Shown piece after piece: positions 1-31,633 of a DNA stretch of 50,020 bases; within the stretch, counting starts at the first letter, position 1, and each line of letters opens with the position of its first letter. The stretch comes from Setaria digitata (lineage: Eukaryota > Nematoda > Chromadorea > Rhabditida > Setariidae): the NCBI GenBank assembly GCA_003640385.1, contig RCAB01000445.1, forward strand, positions 1 through 50,020. The letters run 5' to 3'. The notes under the pieces are model-generated. The model saw only the letters and a program-made list of their open reading frames with translations. It was not told the origin of the DNA and searched no databases. The translations under genes were made by a program, and so were the position numbers.

Positions 1-784
1 GTAGCAGACACTAAACTCTCCACTGTCTTTTCACGTTTTATTGTTTCATATCAATTTCGATCAGAATGTTTCAGAGAAGTGTTTAGCATTTGGTCGTCTC
101 ACGCTTTCTGAACCTGAAACTGCCGTGATTAACGCTGAATTGACGAAGGGAGTTCAGATACGTGAAGGTCCAGCGTGCAAAGTGTTAATTTAAGAAAATT
201 CCAAATGGATAAGGAAATATGCATATTCCTGGAATGCACTAATATTTGTTAAAACTTTCTTTTTCCTAATGCAGTATACAACCTTGTTTTGTTCACTGTG
301 CCGAAAAGTCTTGAAATATACCTAAAATTGAACTTAGAGTGTTCCATTAATTTCGAAATGATAAGGAATGATCAAGTTTGATGGAAGCCAACTTAATTAC
401 CTGCAAACTTTCACTGGTTGCAGAATAGGCAATCAGCTGTCAGTTTAAATCGCATTAGAAGAGAATATGAAATTCGGAATGAACTCAAAACTAGAAAAAA
501 AAAGACTGGACCGACCATATCGTTAGAAAACTAAACCAACAGCAGATGACTATTAATTGGCTAATGGATTTTAATAATTGGCCAAAGAACATTTCATTTC
601 CACATATAGAAAAGCAACATCAAAAAAGGGATGCAATAACAGGATCTCTTGATGATTTGAATCTTCGGCCTATCTGGGCTGGGCTACAAGCAACATTTCT
701 GTACGGAGTCGAGATAATATAAGACAATTGCTTTTAATTAGTGCTAGGAACATACTAACTAAATGCAAATGAACAGGCGAAGGA

Positions 785-855
785 AGAAAATAATGGCATT
801 ATACAAAGCATTTACTAGGNAGAAAATAATGGCATTATACAAAGCATTTACTAGG
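785..855. repeat. 35-bp direct duplication around a single N (assembly join)
   Basis: Bases 785-819 are repeated exactly at 821-855 with one N between them at 820. Two identical contig ends separated by a nominal one-base gap is the usual trace of an overlap that was not merged, so the true genome probably has one copy. Confidence 0.85.
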
Positions 856-861
856 GTTCAC

Positions 862-920
862 TAATTTAAAGTTTCACTAATTAAACACTCATTTCGAGTG
901 TTTAATTAGTGAACTTTAAT
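862..920. repeat. Imperfect inverted repeat (hairpin), 18-bp perfect core
   Basis: The left arm ending TAATTAAACACTC (to 890) and the right arm starting GAGTGTTTAATTA (from 896) pair over 18 bases around a 5-base loop. After one bulged base the pairing continues outward through CTTTAAATTAG-like arms, nearly 30 bp in all. It lies exactly where the assembly breaks, so either the hairpin stopped the assembly or a fold-back join created part of it. Confidence 0.75.
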
Positions 921-1008
921 TAGATTTCAGGTGCAATTTTTGCTCGGCANAAATGAGTGTTTAATTAGTGAACTTTAATTAGATTTCAGGTGCAATTTTT
1001 GCTCGGCA
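896..1008. repeat. 54-bp direct duplication around a single N (assembly join)
   Basis: Bases 896-949 recur at 955-1008, with an N at 950 followed by AAAT. The AAAT just after the N is the reverse complement of the ATTT at the hairpin loop (891-894), so the second contig may have been read through the hairpin in the other orientation. The join is probably an artefact. Confidence 0.8.
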
Positions 1009-1385
1009 ATTTCTAGGTGGCAAGTTGTAAAGTTTAAAACAGTTTAATAATTTCCAACCTTAATCATGATCTTGCATTCCTGTGATTTCTGACTCGTAAT
1101 TTTAGTGCCGGTAGCAGTTTTTTATAATTTCCATCAATTGCTTCACAGTTCGACAATTAAATTTTACAAATCTGATGGCTAAACTCAAATACGCAGTTTT
1201 TTAAATTGAACTTGCAGATTTTGGCGAATAATAATCTTGAGCAGCCTTTTTCCCAATGTTAATATCATACAATCTATTGTAATTTCCTGTAATTTAGAAG
1301 TACTGACAAATGAGTTTTTAAGTTATTTGTTACATCAACTGACGGGGGGGCAGTTCAAATATAGACTGAGTTCCAAATATAGACT

Positions 1386-1427
1386 TGTTTGACAAATTGT
1401 TTGCAGCTGCAAACAATTTGTCAAACA
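1386..1427. repeat. Perfect 42-bp palindrome with no spacer
   Basis: The sequence is its own reverse complement from 1386 to 1427, centred on GCAGCTGC, with arms carrying TGTTTGACAAATTGTTTGCA and its exact mirror. The symmetry stops at 1385/1428. It could extrude as a cruciform or be a mobile-element remnant; two assembly breaks lie 0.4-0.6 kb away, so an assembly fold-back must also be considered. Confidence 0.9.
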
Positions 1428-4400
1428 TTTCAGTATTTTCCATTCATTTCTCCCTTTAAAATCTAGCTTCAATTTCCAAAAGTTTCTTGAACTTGCTAAG
1501 TTAAGATTGATACAAGATTTTAGTGCTAACGACGCCTTCTTATGCTTCCACAGCTAATTTAGTCTAGAAGCATTTGATGAAAAATGACATCAAGGACGCT
1601 TTAAAGTGGCATCAGAGCCCAAGTAAATGTGGCGCATGACGGAGAAAAGTTAAACTGACCACGTAACCTTTAACGTTTGACCTTGTGCTGCAACATGCTA
1701 TGTTGAATTGGAAATAATTTTTGCTGATTATCATTCCATATGGCTGATTTCACTTCCCGCTTAATAAAACCTATCACTTATCATCTCTACGAAGGTACAC
1801 AACTTTGTTCAGCATTTCAGAAGTGAAACGAATTATCGAATCAGGCAGAAAGTACGCTTAAAAAAGAAATTCGTTTGTTATTTGTTGCAGTAATTAGACT
1901 GAATGATAATTGGCTCGCAAGCCACTTGGCTACTTCATTAGATCCAACAAACTACCATTTGCTCGTTTGTCAATTATAAATCTGCCCGTAATGTGTTCTG
2001 TAAAGAGATGGGACTCTGCTGGAAAAGTCTTAAGTGAGAGTAAGATAGAAAATGAGCAGTTCGCTAGGAATAGACTGATCTGATCTGAGTGGTAAGTCTG
2101 GGCAATAGCTTAGAGACTTATTCCTAAATTATGCAGAATGAAGGCAAAAGAAGTGACGGATGATAAGATGTGAAAGCTAGAACAGAAACCCTTTGAAAGG
2201 AATCAGCCAGCTATTAATTACAGAATATCAGTCTTTCATTAGCATCACACACCACAACTTCTTTGCACCACACTTCAGCTACCTTTAACGATAGACTAAC
2301 TACTTTAACCTCTAACCCTGATGAAGCAACTGTTGATGGCGGTTCCAAAACTTCTGGAGAATGTGCGAAACTCGAGTACGATTTCGAGAATAGTCCATTT
2401 TAAACAAATATTTATTGTTGGAATGAACTTTGTTCATTTCCACTCAGCAGTTAAAAATTCGTGAACCAATTTCCATGACAAGCACAAGTAGACTGTAATT
2501 GAATTTGGAAAGAAGTACCGATTTCCAGAATATTATCTCAGTTAATTATCAATCAACTTTTTTTGCCTTTTGAATTTGACTAATTAGAACCAGCCAGCAG
2601 ATGTTTTAATGATACTCAAGTCTTAATACGCTCTCCATCACAGATTTAATCTAGTTATTGAAGTGCAAATTATAGGTCAATGGTAAAAATATGCAAGCAA
2701 AAAAAAGAAACTGAAAACTGCATGTTCTTTAGTTCAGTAATAGTAAAATTATGAAACTCACCTGATTTTTTTGTGGTTCATACCAAAAAAAGCAATCTGT
2801 TATCATTGCTTTCCTGATAAGAAACAACGTCTTGGCAATGTCGATATCAGTGCTTCGATGACATTGGTAGTATCAGGGATTCGAATATGCAACTTTCTAA
2901 AAAAATGACAATTAAAATTAACATATGGCAAATCCTTCTCCTGATTTTCGAGCCTGTTTGTTTTTTACCATTAGTCAAGTCGTAAAATATTTCGTGTTTT
3001 AATAAGTTTTTTCTGAAAAGTCACATCTTTCATTTTCAGACAGACATCACTTATTCTTCTATCATTTTCTAGAACAAAAGAAAGAATCATAAAAACTAAT
3101 AGCTGTTGAAGGGTCATTGTCGATACGCAAAACGAAATTCGAATTTGGTAAATTTGCTGAAAGCAAGAATTCCAGCTGCTAATTATCGCAAAGAAGAAGA
3201 AGGCAATTGAAGTTTCAGCGGTAGCAAAATATGCCAGCAGCAACAAAATCCCTTTCTGAAAGAGCAAAGATGAGAGAAAAAGTGATAATTTTTAATTGGA
3301 AAACGAATTTTGGAGGGTGAAACAATCGAACTAAACCAATTCCCACAGGTGAAAATTGTTTTTGTCAAAACAAATAACCATTTTATTCGGAAATAAAAGT
3401 AGGAAATTTATAACTTCTGAAAATGATTTTGGCATGTCATTCATTTTTTTTTTTGTTTTCTTTTTTGTTGATTTACAAAATTAATTGTTTGTTTTTGTTT
3501 ATATATAAGCAAAAGAATTTTTGAACGAAGCCAATTGATAATAATACAAACTCACATGTGAAAATAGATTTTCCTACTCAAAACTTTTGTGTTCGGATTA
3601 AATAAAAATTATTATACACCGTTCATATAGTTATAAAAATAGCAATTCGCTTCTGTCTAGCCAACAAACTGATCGAATTTTATGTAAAGCTGTTCGTAAC
3701 AAAACATTTTAATTCTTAGACAAATCTGAAAACAAATTCACTTCACCTAATAAATAGTTCATTTCGGGATGAAAGGAATATTTTTACACAACATGTTTCT
3801 CATTATAGTCCATTTAAAATTGAATCTTTCTGAAAAATTTTCCATCCTGCTCGAGAATGGAATTCTCGAAAAAGTTGTATAAAAAACATTAATTTTTTTG
3901 GTGTGTGTATGCATGCTATTTCCAATATAATCTTTTATATTTAATTATTTGAAAGATTTTTAGCCGAAATCAATTTCATCAAATGATATTAAATTTTTGA
4001 ATTATTCGTCTGAGTTTTTTTTTTTGCCATTTATTTAATTTCGCTTAACATTTTCTTCAAGTATTTTGGCTTTGCATTTCTTTCCTTCTTCTTTTTTTTT
4101 TGATGATTTTTACGGCTGTGTTTGTGGAATCTTCTAGCAAACGAAGAATTTAACGTTGGTTGAAGCACTTTTGATTGGATTAAATTGTATTAGCGCACTT
4201 CAGCATTCCTTATCTATTCAAATTAACAATTATAAAGTAATATTTGTTAACTCATAAGCACTTCATCATCACCAGCCTCATTTAAACAATTACTCTGGAT
4301 AGAATAAAGGAAAGCAATCAAAGAAATTACTTGGTACATGTTTACCGTGATGAAATCTATTAGCATAACAGAGACCATTGCGAATGATTTTATCTGACAG

Positions 4401-4874
4401 AAGAGAAGGAAAAATTATCAGCAAATTTTGGAGATTACAAAAAGAAGAGTTGCTGCATTGTTCCATACTGCTTTTGACAGGGTCGTTAGATTTCCAAAAA
4501 TCATTCTTCGTTAATAACTTTTGTGTTGCTGAAGAAGTGTTTTCATTCTTCCGGTATCATAACGGAGTATTCCTCTTTTAAAATTCTATGACGGAGGAGA
4601 AAAAAATTGAAAAATATTTGTACTGATAGCAAAAATGACAATTTTTTATGCTATTAGCTATTAAGAGAATTATAAGAAGAAGGTAAAAAGATCACAAATT
4701 CGAAATTTGCAAGCAAATTCCAGTTTTTCTTACAAAATCTTTCTTGGCTTTAAATGATCAAAGCTAAGCGAATTAATTATGAAAACACTTCCACGTATGC
4801 CTGAACGGATTTTTTTTAGATGCTTAATTTAGCCAAATTTTTTGGTGATCTCTTTTAGTCTAAGGATTTTTTAT

Positions 4875-5000
4875 AATTTCAATTATTCCATTCCTCTCTG
4901 CTACTAATTTCAATTATTCCATTCCTCTCTGCTACTAATTTCAATTATTCCATTCCTCTCCGCTACTAATTTGAATTATTTCATTCCTTTCTCTCTGCTG
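4875..5000. repeat. 31-bp tandem repeat, about 3-4 copies
   Basis: The unit begins AATTTCAATTATTCCATTCC and continues CTCTCTGCTACT. Two copies are almost identical, the third has one change (CTCCGC) and the fourth is diverged, so the array decays to the right. It is non-coding. Confidence 0.85.
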
Positions 5001-5056
5001 TCATTTTATTTCTCCATCAACATTTTTAGAGAAGTGAAATCAAAAAGTTGTTTGTA

Positions 5057-5092
5057 ATGGAAATGGAAATGGAAATGGAAATTGAAATGGAA
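5057..5092. repeat. GGAAAT hexamer microsatellite
   Basis: About six units of GGAAAT with one GGAAAT-to-TGAAAT change, in a purine-rich stretch. Any reading frame through it is low-complexity and not convincing as protein. Confidence 0.8.
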
Positions 5093-6335
5093 ATTTCTAC
5101 TTGTATCATTCTTTTCGATTTTCTTCACTTATCTTCCTCTTCTTTCATTAAACGAAAAATTGAAAGAAAGGAAGAAATCGATTTACTTTAAAAAGATTCT
5201 ATATTATAATGGAAAAAGGACCATCATTTTTCATTGCGGAAAAAGGAGGAAAGAGAGGAAAGGGAAATGGAGAGAGAAAAGAAAAGGGTAAGGCTAAGGA
5301 AAACTCTAGTCCAAAAACTACTAACTAATCTATATGGATGGCGTTAGTTAGTTAGACCAGGCTTTTTGAGAAATTCACATCTGGCTGATTTTGTCTTTTT
5401 CTACTTTTTACCGTGTAAAGAGAGAGAGAGGCTATATTCTCCCTTTTTTCCTTTTTCTTTTTCATCATGTTTCTCAATGATAGGAACTTAATTAAGCAAA
5501 GGCTGAGGCTCTAGACTAGCTAGACATCATCATCGCCACCACCATCATCATTATCATCATATCTCCTTCACTCTTTTCCTTCTTCCTCTTGTCCTACTTA
5601 CATCAATAAGGAAAAGCTAGCCTGAACTAGGAAGAGAAAGAGTTGGAAAAAAAAAAGCTGAAGAACAGGAAGAGGAATAAACCTACTCAAGTTCTGATTG
5701 TTCTGATACCACTAGCACCATCATCTATTCATATACGTACACACACACACACAGACTAACAGACGCACACACACACAGACTAACAGACACATATATTGCC
5801 ATAAATTAGCACAATCTACTTTGCTACTGCTTGAGCAGTAAGTACTCTAGTATATCAGGCGGCTAACAAGGGGAAAAATTTCATGTCGAAGTAAATCGGA
5901 GCATTTTCCCACATTCCACCTATTTCGTGCTTCGCGTATTTCACGTTTCACGTAGAGAAATACACGATTGATTATATGCATACTTATAATTGGAGATTCA
6001 CTGACTGTTTACTTCAATTAATTAATTAATTAACTCTCTCATGATTTTTAATTATCTAGTCACCAGTGAATGGAAACTTAGCAGTATAATGTTTGATTCA
6101 TTAATAATCATTCGTATTCATTTTATGTGAGTTATTTCAGCTTTCCAATATTTTATTTGCTTAAACGATTTACTTATTGCGTACCACTACAATCAAATGT
6201 ATCAGGAATAATTCTTTCCTGTTTTCCGATTCATTCACCGTTTTTTCACTCTAACGTAACAGTTAATTATTCATTCGCGAATATCTGGATTCTTAATTAT
6301 TATGTATCAACGGATGGAATTTTTATCATCGCATT

Positions 6336-26277
<19,942 letters not shown>

Positions 26278-27183
26278 AGAAGAGAAATTTCCTTCTATTG
26301 GTTCTGTGATTGATATTATTTCTCTTTTTTTTTCTTTCGCGTTACTGCAACAATAACAAGCAAATATTTACTACTATTACTACAATGCTATCGATACCAC
26401 TATTATTATGATTACCATTATTATTGCTAATATTACTATCACTATTATAAATACTAATTTTAGTACTACGATTTAAAACCAAATAACATGCCGTTGATTT
26501 CAACATCTTTACGGCCGAATACCAATAAGATCATTTCCCGGTGTCTGTTTTCGACGCCCTTTTATTTTTTATTGCCACTTTTAATTCATTACCATCACTA
26601 CTATAGCTACGACATATGATTAATATTTTTATATTTCCGATGTGTTAGTAATAGCAATGTTCTCATTGATTAAATTGCATAATTTATTCCATGCATCACA
26701 CCTTTTATAGTATTATATGTGATGACAGTGAACTAAGACTGTTTAACTTTAAAAATATAACCCTTGTGATACCATTACCAGTAGCTGTCGCACAAGATGA
26801 TTTGATAGAAAGTCTGTTCATCTCTCTCAAAAACCATGTACAGTCTCAAAAACTGTTAGACTGATAATTTCACTTTCGAGAGGAATTTTACTCCTTAACA
26901 TGTAATTTTGAGAGCAAGAACTCCAAGTTATGGATTTGTAATTTTAACGTTCAAAACACATGAAACGGATTGGGATGGTAACCTATAACATCAGGGTTAA
27001 GCTGCAAATCAGGTCGCGATATCAATCCCAACGAGGTAAGGAAAGGGAAATCCTAACCTAACTGATTCTTGAACGTAAAAAAAACTACTATAATCAATGT
27101 TGGCAGCACGAAAAATTCAAATATAATTGTATCCCTCAATATCCAATGTACGTCGTGATCTTACATAAAAAAGATGACAATAA
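26278..27183. other. Convergent intergenic region: RIM-BP 3' side and COMM-domain gene 3' side
   Basis: Non-coding. It holds an imperfect ATT/ACT trinucleotide-rich stretch (26360-26460). The + strand RIM-BP gene ends to its left and the - strand COMM-domain gene ends to its right, so both 3' UTRs should lie here. No RNA gene seen. Confidence 0.6.
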
Positions 27184-27476
27184 TTAAAGCGAATTACGTT
27201 CACTTTCTTCCTGGATTTCACGCAACTGCTGCAAAAAACCCACAAATTCGGAAGTAGAAATCTGAACATTTCGTAACTTTACTGCTCCTTCTTCACCTTT
27301 TGTCCGGAATTCAATATTCACAAACATTTTACCACGTCTGTTTGACTCATCCGAACCCGCAACATTTACTGAAAGAAATATCCAAAGGAAGAAGCGCTAA
27401 TCAACTGACCGAAATTCTCATGCAATAAATGTTCATCTTGAAATTTGCGAACTGCACTTGATAATTTTGAAAGAGA
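27184..27476 (-). CDS. COMM-domain protein, C-terminal two exons (COMMD7-like)
   Basis: On the - strand, exon 27476-27410 (after a TTTGCAG acceptor) reads SLSKLSSAVRKFQDEHLLHE + NF. A GTCAGT donor and CTTTCAG acceptor join it in phase 1 to exon 27368-27184: VNVAGSDESNRRGKMFVNIE, then FRTKGEEGAVKLRNVQISTS, EFVGFLQQLREIQEES and a stop. The pattern of a beta-rich stretch, a short charged turn and then a final helix with FxxFLxxLxxIQ matches the COMM domain at the C-terminus of COMMD proteins. By eye it is nearest COMMD7, but the usual Trp of the COMM domain is not apparent. COMMD proteins form the Commander complex with CCDC22/CCDC93 for endosomal recycling. The N-terminal exons are not resolved; a - strand candidate lies near 27.6-27.8 kb. 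Confidence 0.55.
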
Positions 27477-27599
27477 CTGCAAAGATAAAAAGTTTTCAGA
27501 GAGATGAATTACGAGTTAATAAGTCATTTCAATTTAGATTTATATGAATGTGATTCACCATACTGATTTATAAATAATGGTATTCGAAACAAAGTGATC

Positions 27600-27798
27600 A
27601 GTAGGCACAGTAGTGCGTTAATAAAGAGCTTCTTTTACGTCTGATGGGTCTCCTATTCCAGGAGCAGTTCTTTCGCGAAAATTCACTGCTTTTGAACTTT
27701 TTGAGAGCAACATTAATAATTTCGTTTTCTAATGTTGGCTCAATTTGCAACAGTTTCCTCCTGATCTCTTCATCATGTATGAGGAAGAAACTGAGAAG
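27600..27798 (-). CDS. Possible upstream exon of the COMM-domain gene
   Basis: On the - strand, a CTTCTCTTCTCAG acceptor is followed by an open frame reading HDEEIRRKLLQIEPTLENEI + INVALKKFKSSEF. It is amphipathic and helical-looking, as the N-terminal half of a COMMD protein would be. It has no ATG near its 5' end, and the possible donors are phase 1 while the next recognised exon starts in phase 0, so it cannot simply be joined. Treat it as a hint only. Confidence 0.2.
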
Positions 27799-28431
27799 AG
27801 AAGGATTAATCAAGAAGACACAGCCAACAGCAACTCAAGCGATAAGTTGTTAGAGAAGTTTCTAGACTTCAAGCAAACTAACCAATTAACGAGTATCTAA
27901 CGCCTTCTAACGTCTCCATCCATCCAGACCCAGATACAGCTCGCTGAGTTCAACCTAAACAATCCACTTTCAAACAAACCTCAATCTCAATTAGCTGCAC
28001 CACACACATCTGCCACATCCCAACCCCATCCATATAGGCGTTTCATCATCTGTCGCATGCATCAGCTATGCAACGGACGTGATGGATAGACGCTCAGGAT
28101 TGGCGATGGAGAGTTTGGCCTTGCTATTTTGGGAAGGTAGATGGAGTGTTGTGAGAGGAAGTGCAAAGATAACGGTGGTCTAGCTGCAGCAAGGAATGAT
28201 AAGAATTGATAGAGATTATGGATGCTGCAGGACAGAGAACGGCTAACCATTAAAATTAGTACAGGTAGGGCTTCTTGTAGTAATATTGGCGTATTTGTTT
28301 CGCAGACTTTTGATTTTCTTCTCCACTCTTCTGTCTGATATAGACTCTTTTGTCTTTGTCTTCATGTCACGTATGTCGAATTGAAGATTGACTCTTTTGC
28401 TATGCTTATCGATTTTGTTATTTATTCTGTC

Positions 28432-28436
28432 ACAGG
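28432..28436 (+). promoter_or_regulatory. Candidate trans-splice acceptor of nars-2
   Basis: A 3' splice site (TTTATTCTGTCACAG) with no evident upstream exon lies 44 bases before the ATG at 28481. It may receive a spliced leader or end a 5' UTR intron. Confidence 0.4.
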
Positions 28437-28480
28437 AGAACAAAGTACAGATGATATTTACTTCGTAAAAGGTGGAAGTA

Positions 28481-31400
28481 ATGTCCGTAAAAGATGCTGT
28501 CAAACTGCTTGTGTCTCATCCTGTTTCGTCACTTCTGCGAATAGAACAGAAATTAAGAAATATACGAATACAGGTTGTTAAAAGAAAATGTTGGTTTTTG
28601 AAGGATAATGATCACCGCTGAGATAAATTATAGTTATGCTTTCGTTTAATAAAAATTTTTGGCATTTAGAGAAAAGGAAGAGAAAAAAATTAAAATCTCT
28701 TCTTCCGAAAAAAAAACTAGCTAGTTTTTTAGGGCAGCCTTTAATTATTCCCCTTAATTTTTTAGTCATCGCTATTGTTCTACACTCGAAACTTTTCTTT
28801 CTTTTTTCTGCCTTGATTTTTTCCGTTTTTGTTTTTGGAAAACTTTTAGTTTTTAGGGGTGGGCACGTCGAGTAGAAACACGTGGAAAATTTTTATTCGT
28901 GAATATCAGCGACGGATGTTCGTTGAAAACGGTGCAAGCTGTTATACAACGTGATATTTGCCCAAAATTACCCGTAGGTAGTGCTGTGGATATCGTTGGA
29001 GACTGGGTGAAAAGTCACGGTAAAAAACAAAATATGGAACTGTTTGCTACAAATTGTGAAATCGTCGGTTTACAGCATAAAATGGTGGGATTTTTTTCTC
29101 TTCGCATTTGTATAGTGTCTGAAATTCGTATTTGGAATATATAATCCTTATAAATCAAGTAATTGCAAACAATCCAAATTGTTATATAGTTAATCCAGCA
29201 GAAGAACTGAGTAAATTTGTTAAATAGCCACCACTGAAGTTTTCGTTATTTTCCAGCTGTGGTCCAGCTGTACTAATTGCTAGATAATTTGGTAAATTTG
29301 ATTAAATCTTTCTTATTTCGCAAACATATTTGTTACCAGCTCGGTAATCTGGGAATTTAGCCTTAAAAAAAATCTGGTAGCTTTGCAACCATAGTTTCTA
29401 ACAGTGTTATCATCTGTTGTGAAGGTTCAGTTTAGTGAATTACCCACAGAAAAAAGTAGCGCAGATGTCACACGTAGGAATTATCACTTACGCATGAAAT
29501 CAGTACCATTTATGTGTTTAATTCGATTGCGATCTCGACTGGATTATTTGAGCCGATCTTTTTTTCAGGTTTCTTTTATCCTCCTTTCATTTTATTATTT
29601 TCGCGTATGTAATGATTACTGGATAACACGACTTAAAAATAAGCGTTTTTTATGAGATCTCCTAACCATAAAAATATAAGTTTTATATAAGTTCCACTTT
29701 ATCAGTAGCCAGGAGTTATATGTTTCAGTTATCGTTTTGAACATTTCTCATAAATGGTTCTCATTCTAGTTCAAATAAAACTGTTTACCCTATACTGCAT
29801 TGCTATCGTTTTACCAGACGGAAATCAGGACTAATTCGTTATACAGGCTCTCCATTTTTCGATCATATAAAGTAAAAAGAAAGAACTTCCGTTCATCCTT
29901 TTTTAGAATGAATCGTTCATTCATGTAGATGCCCCTCTCTTAACACATAATGACTGCGAAGGTGGTGGTGAAGTCTTCACTGTTCAAGTAATAATTGCTT
30001 CACTCTCTTTATCTTATTTTATTAGAAAAAAAAAGCTATTCATAAACGATTAATATCTGTGGAACGTATGGAGATTTTATTGAATTCTCTGTATAGCTGA
30101 GCTGACTGAATAATATGTGGAAACTTACAAGCCATTGGGACTTAAGAAGAGCAATGTATGTTCCACTAATCGTTCCTTCCTTCTTTTTAGGCAAATAAAC
30201 AGAATTATTTTGGTGATCAAACTGTTTATTTGACAGTCTCAAGTCAGCTATATCTGGAAGCCTTTGCTAGGTATGTTTAGATGCTTGATCTTACCAAATG
30301 TTAGATTAAGCTTATTCATTCACTCAAATTTGTAATTTTAGTATCACTTACTTTAGCCCTTCGTCCATCTAATTTCTAGTGAATAAGGAATAAACAGCTG
30401 CTTATTTCTAAAAAAGAAAAAAAAGAAAATGCTTTTTTCACTTTATCCCAACATCGATTACCATAATTTGGATTTTGTAATTATTACAGTAGCGTACCGA
30501 AAGTATATACTATAGCGCCTGCATTACGAGCTGACCATTCTCAGACTCGCCAGCATTTGGCAGAATTTCGAATGTTGGAAGCAGAATATGCGTTTGCAGA
30601 TGATTTGCATCAATTATGCGATTTGGTAGAGCGTTACATAAACTATGTAGTAGATGGGATGCTGAACATTGCCATGGAAGAAATCAATTCAGTGATGGAA
30701 ATCTTTTGTGATGAAGTCAGGATTTTTATTTTTTTGATTATGAAGGATTTGCCAAAGCACACAAAATATATATTTCAAGTTAACTAAATCTTAATTCGCG
30801 CTGGATGAATCTCAGGGATGGTATTTTAATTTCCAGTTGCTTGACCACTGCTTCATACACAATAAAACTTTTTTCAGAGTGCAAGAGAGAAGTCACTGTT
30901 ATGGATTAATGGCCCTCGAAAACCATTTCCTCGTATATACTATGATGAAGCTATTAGTATACTGCAAAATAAAGGTGAATTAACAAGTGACAACCGGTTT
31001 AGCAAGGAGAATGAATTATCCTTGGTACAGCATTTTGGTGGCCCGTTGTTTATCCTCCGTTACCCGCATGCACAAAAACCATTCTACATGAAGCGTTCCG
31101 GCAATTATGTAATTACAGATTTTAATTTTGTTTAATTCAAATGAAAAGTAGAAAGTTGTGTTCTGCTTTAGTAATTATGGGAAAGAATATGAAGTCAATA
31201 TACCTAATATCATCTGTACAGTATGTCTTGTTGATTTACTAAAATTTTGAAACATTACTGCCATTCTTCTATATTAAAATTTGCAATTTGTTCCTGCCTT
31301 TTTCTCTCCCCCTCTCTCTGAGGATAAAGGAAAGTTTGAATTTTGATTCAGCTGTCTGACAATTATTTGTTGCAGGCAGAATGCTTTGACTTGCTAGCAC

Positions 31401-31633
31401 CATTTGTTGGTGAACTAGCTGGAGGTTCTTTAAGAGAATCAAATCCAGAAGAGCTACGTCGTCGTGGATGTGATCAATCCTTGGACTGGTATTTAGAAAT
31501 AAGGGGGCATGGACATCCTCCTAGTGCAGGATTTGGTATTGGCCTGGAGCGTCTCATGCAAGCTTTGTTTGGTATCCTGAATATTAAAGACACTGTAGCA
31601 TTTCCGCGTTGGTACAAGCATTGTCCGTGCTAA
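28481..31633 (+). CDS. nars-2: Asparaginyl-tRNA synthetase, mitochondrial type
   Basis: Charges tRNA-Asn with asparagine; the short form without an N-terminal extension, and the GFGIGLER...FPRW end, resemble mitochondrial AsnRS (NARS2). Eight exons in phase: 28481-28573, 28857-29084, 29431-29568, 29907-29987, 30191-30270, 30490-30715, 30878-31108, 31376-31633; 1,335 nt, 444 aa. The N-terminal OB-fold anticodon-binding domain carries IQGWARRVETRGKFLFVNIS. The catalytic core has THNDCEGGGEVFTV and VYLTVSSQLYLEAF, motif 2 as ALRADHSQTRQHLAEFRMLE, FYMKRSGNY, and motif 3 GFGIGLERLMQALFG, ending VAFPRWYKHCPC. The ATG is chosen because exon 1 from it is in phase and follows a CACAG acceptor by 44 bases. 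In motif 2 the usual FRAE is LRAD. No clear cleavable targeting peptide is visible beyond a mildly amphipathic start. Confidence 0.92.

Larger units (their letters stand above)
1..6335. other. Gene-poor AT-rich region upstream of the RIM-BP exons
   Basis: I see no supportable coding exon here on either strand. It could hold N-terminal (coiled-coil) exons, 5' UTR or promoter of the RIM-binding protein gene, but no stretch shows recognisable protein. It carries two single-N joins with duplicated flanks (820, 950), a long imperfect hairpin (862-920), a perfect palindrome (1386-1427), a 31-bp tandem repeat (4875-5000), a GGAAAT hexamer run (about 5057-5092), purine-rich and CTAG-rich stretches (5.2-5.7 kb) and CA-rich repeats (5740-5790). 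The longest - strand open frame (2971-3267) is hydrophobic but matches nothing I know. Confidence 0.6.

Noticed and set aside
28243..28503. - strand open frame of 86 codons
   Set aside because: It overlaps the first nars-2 exon on the other strand and has no known similarity or splice context.
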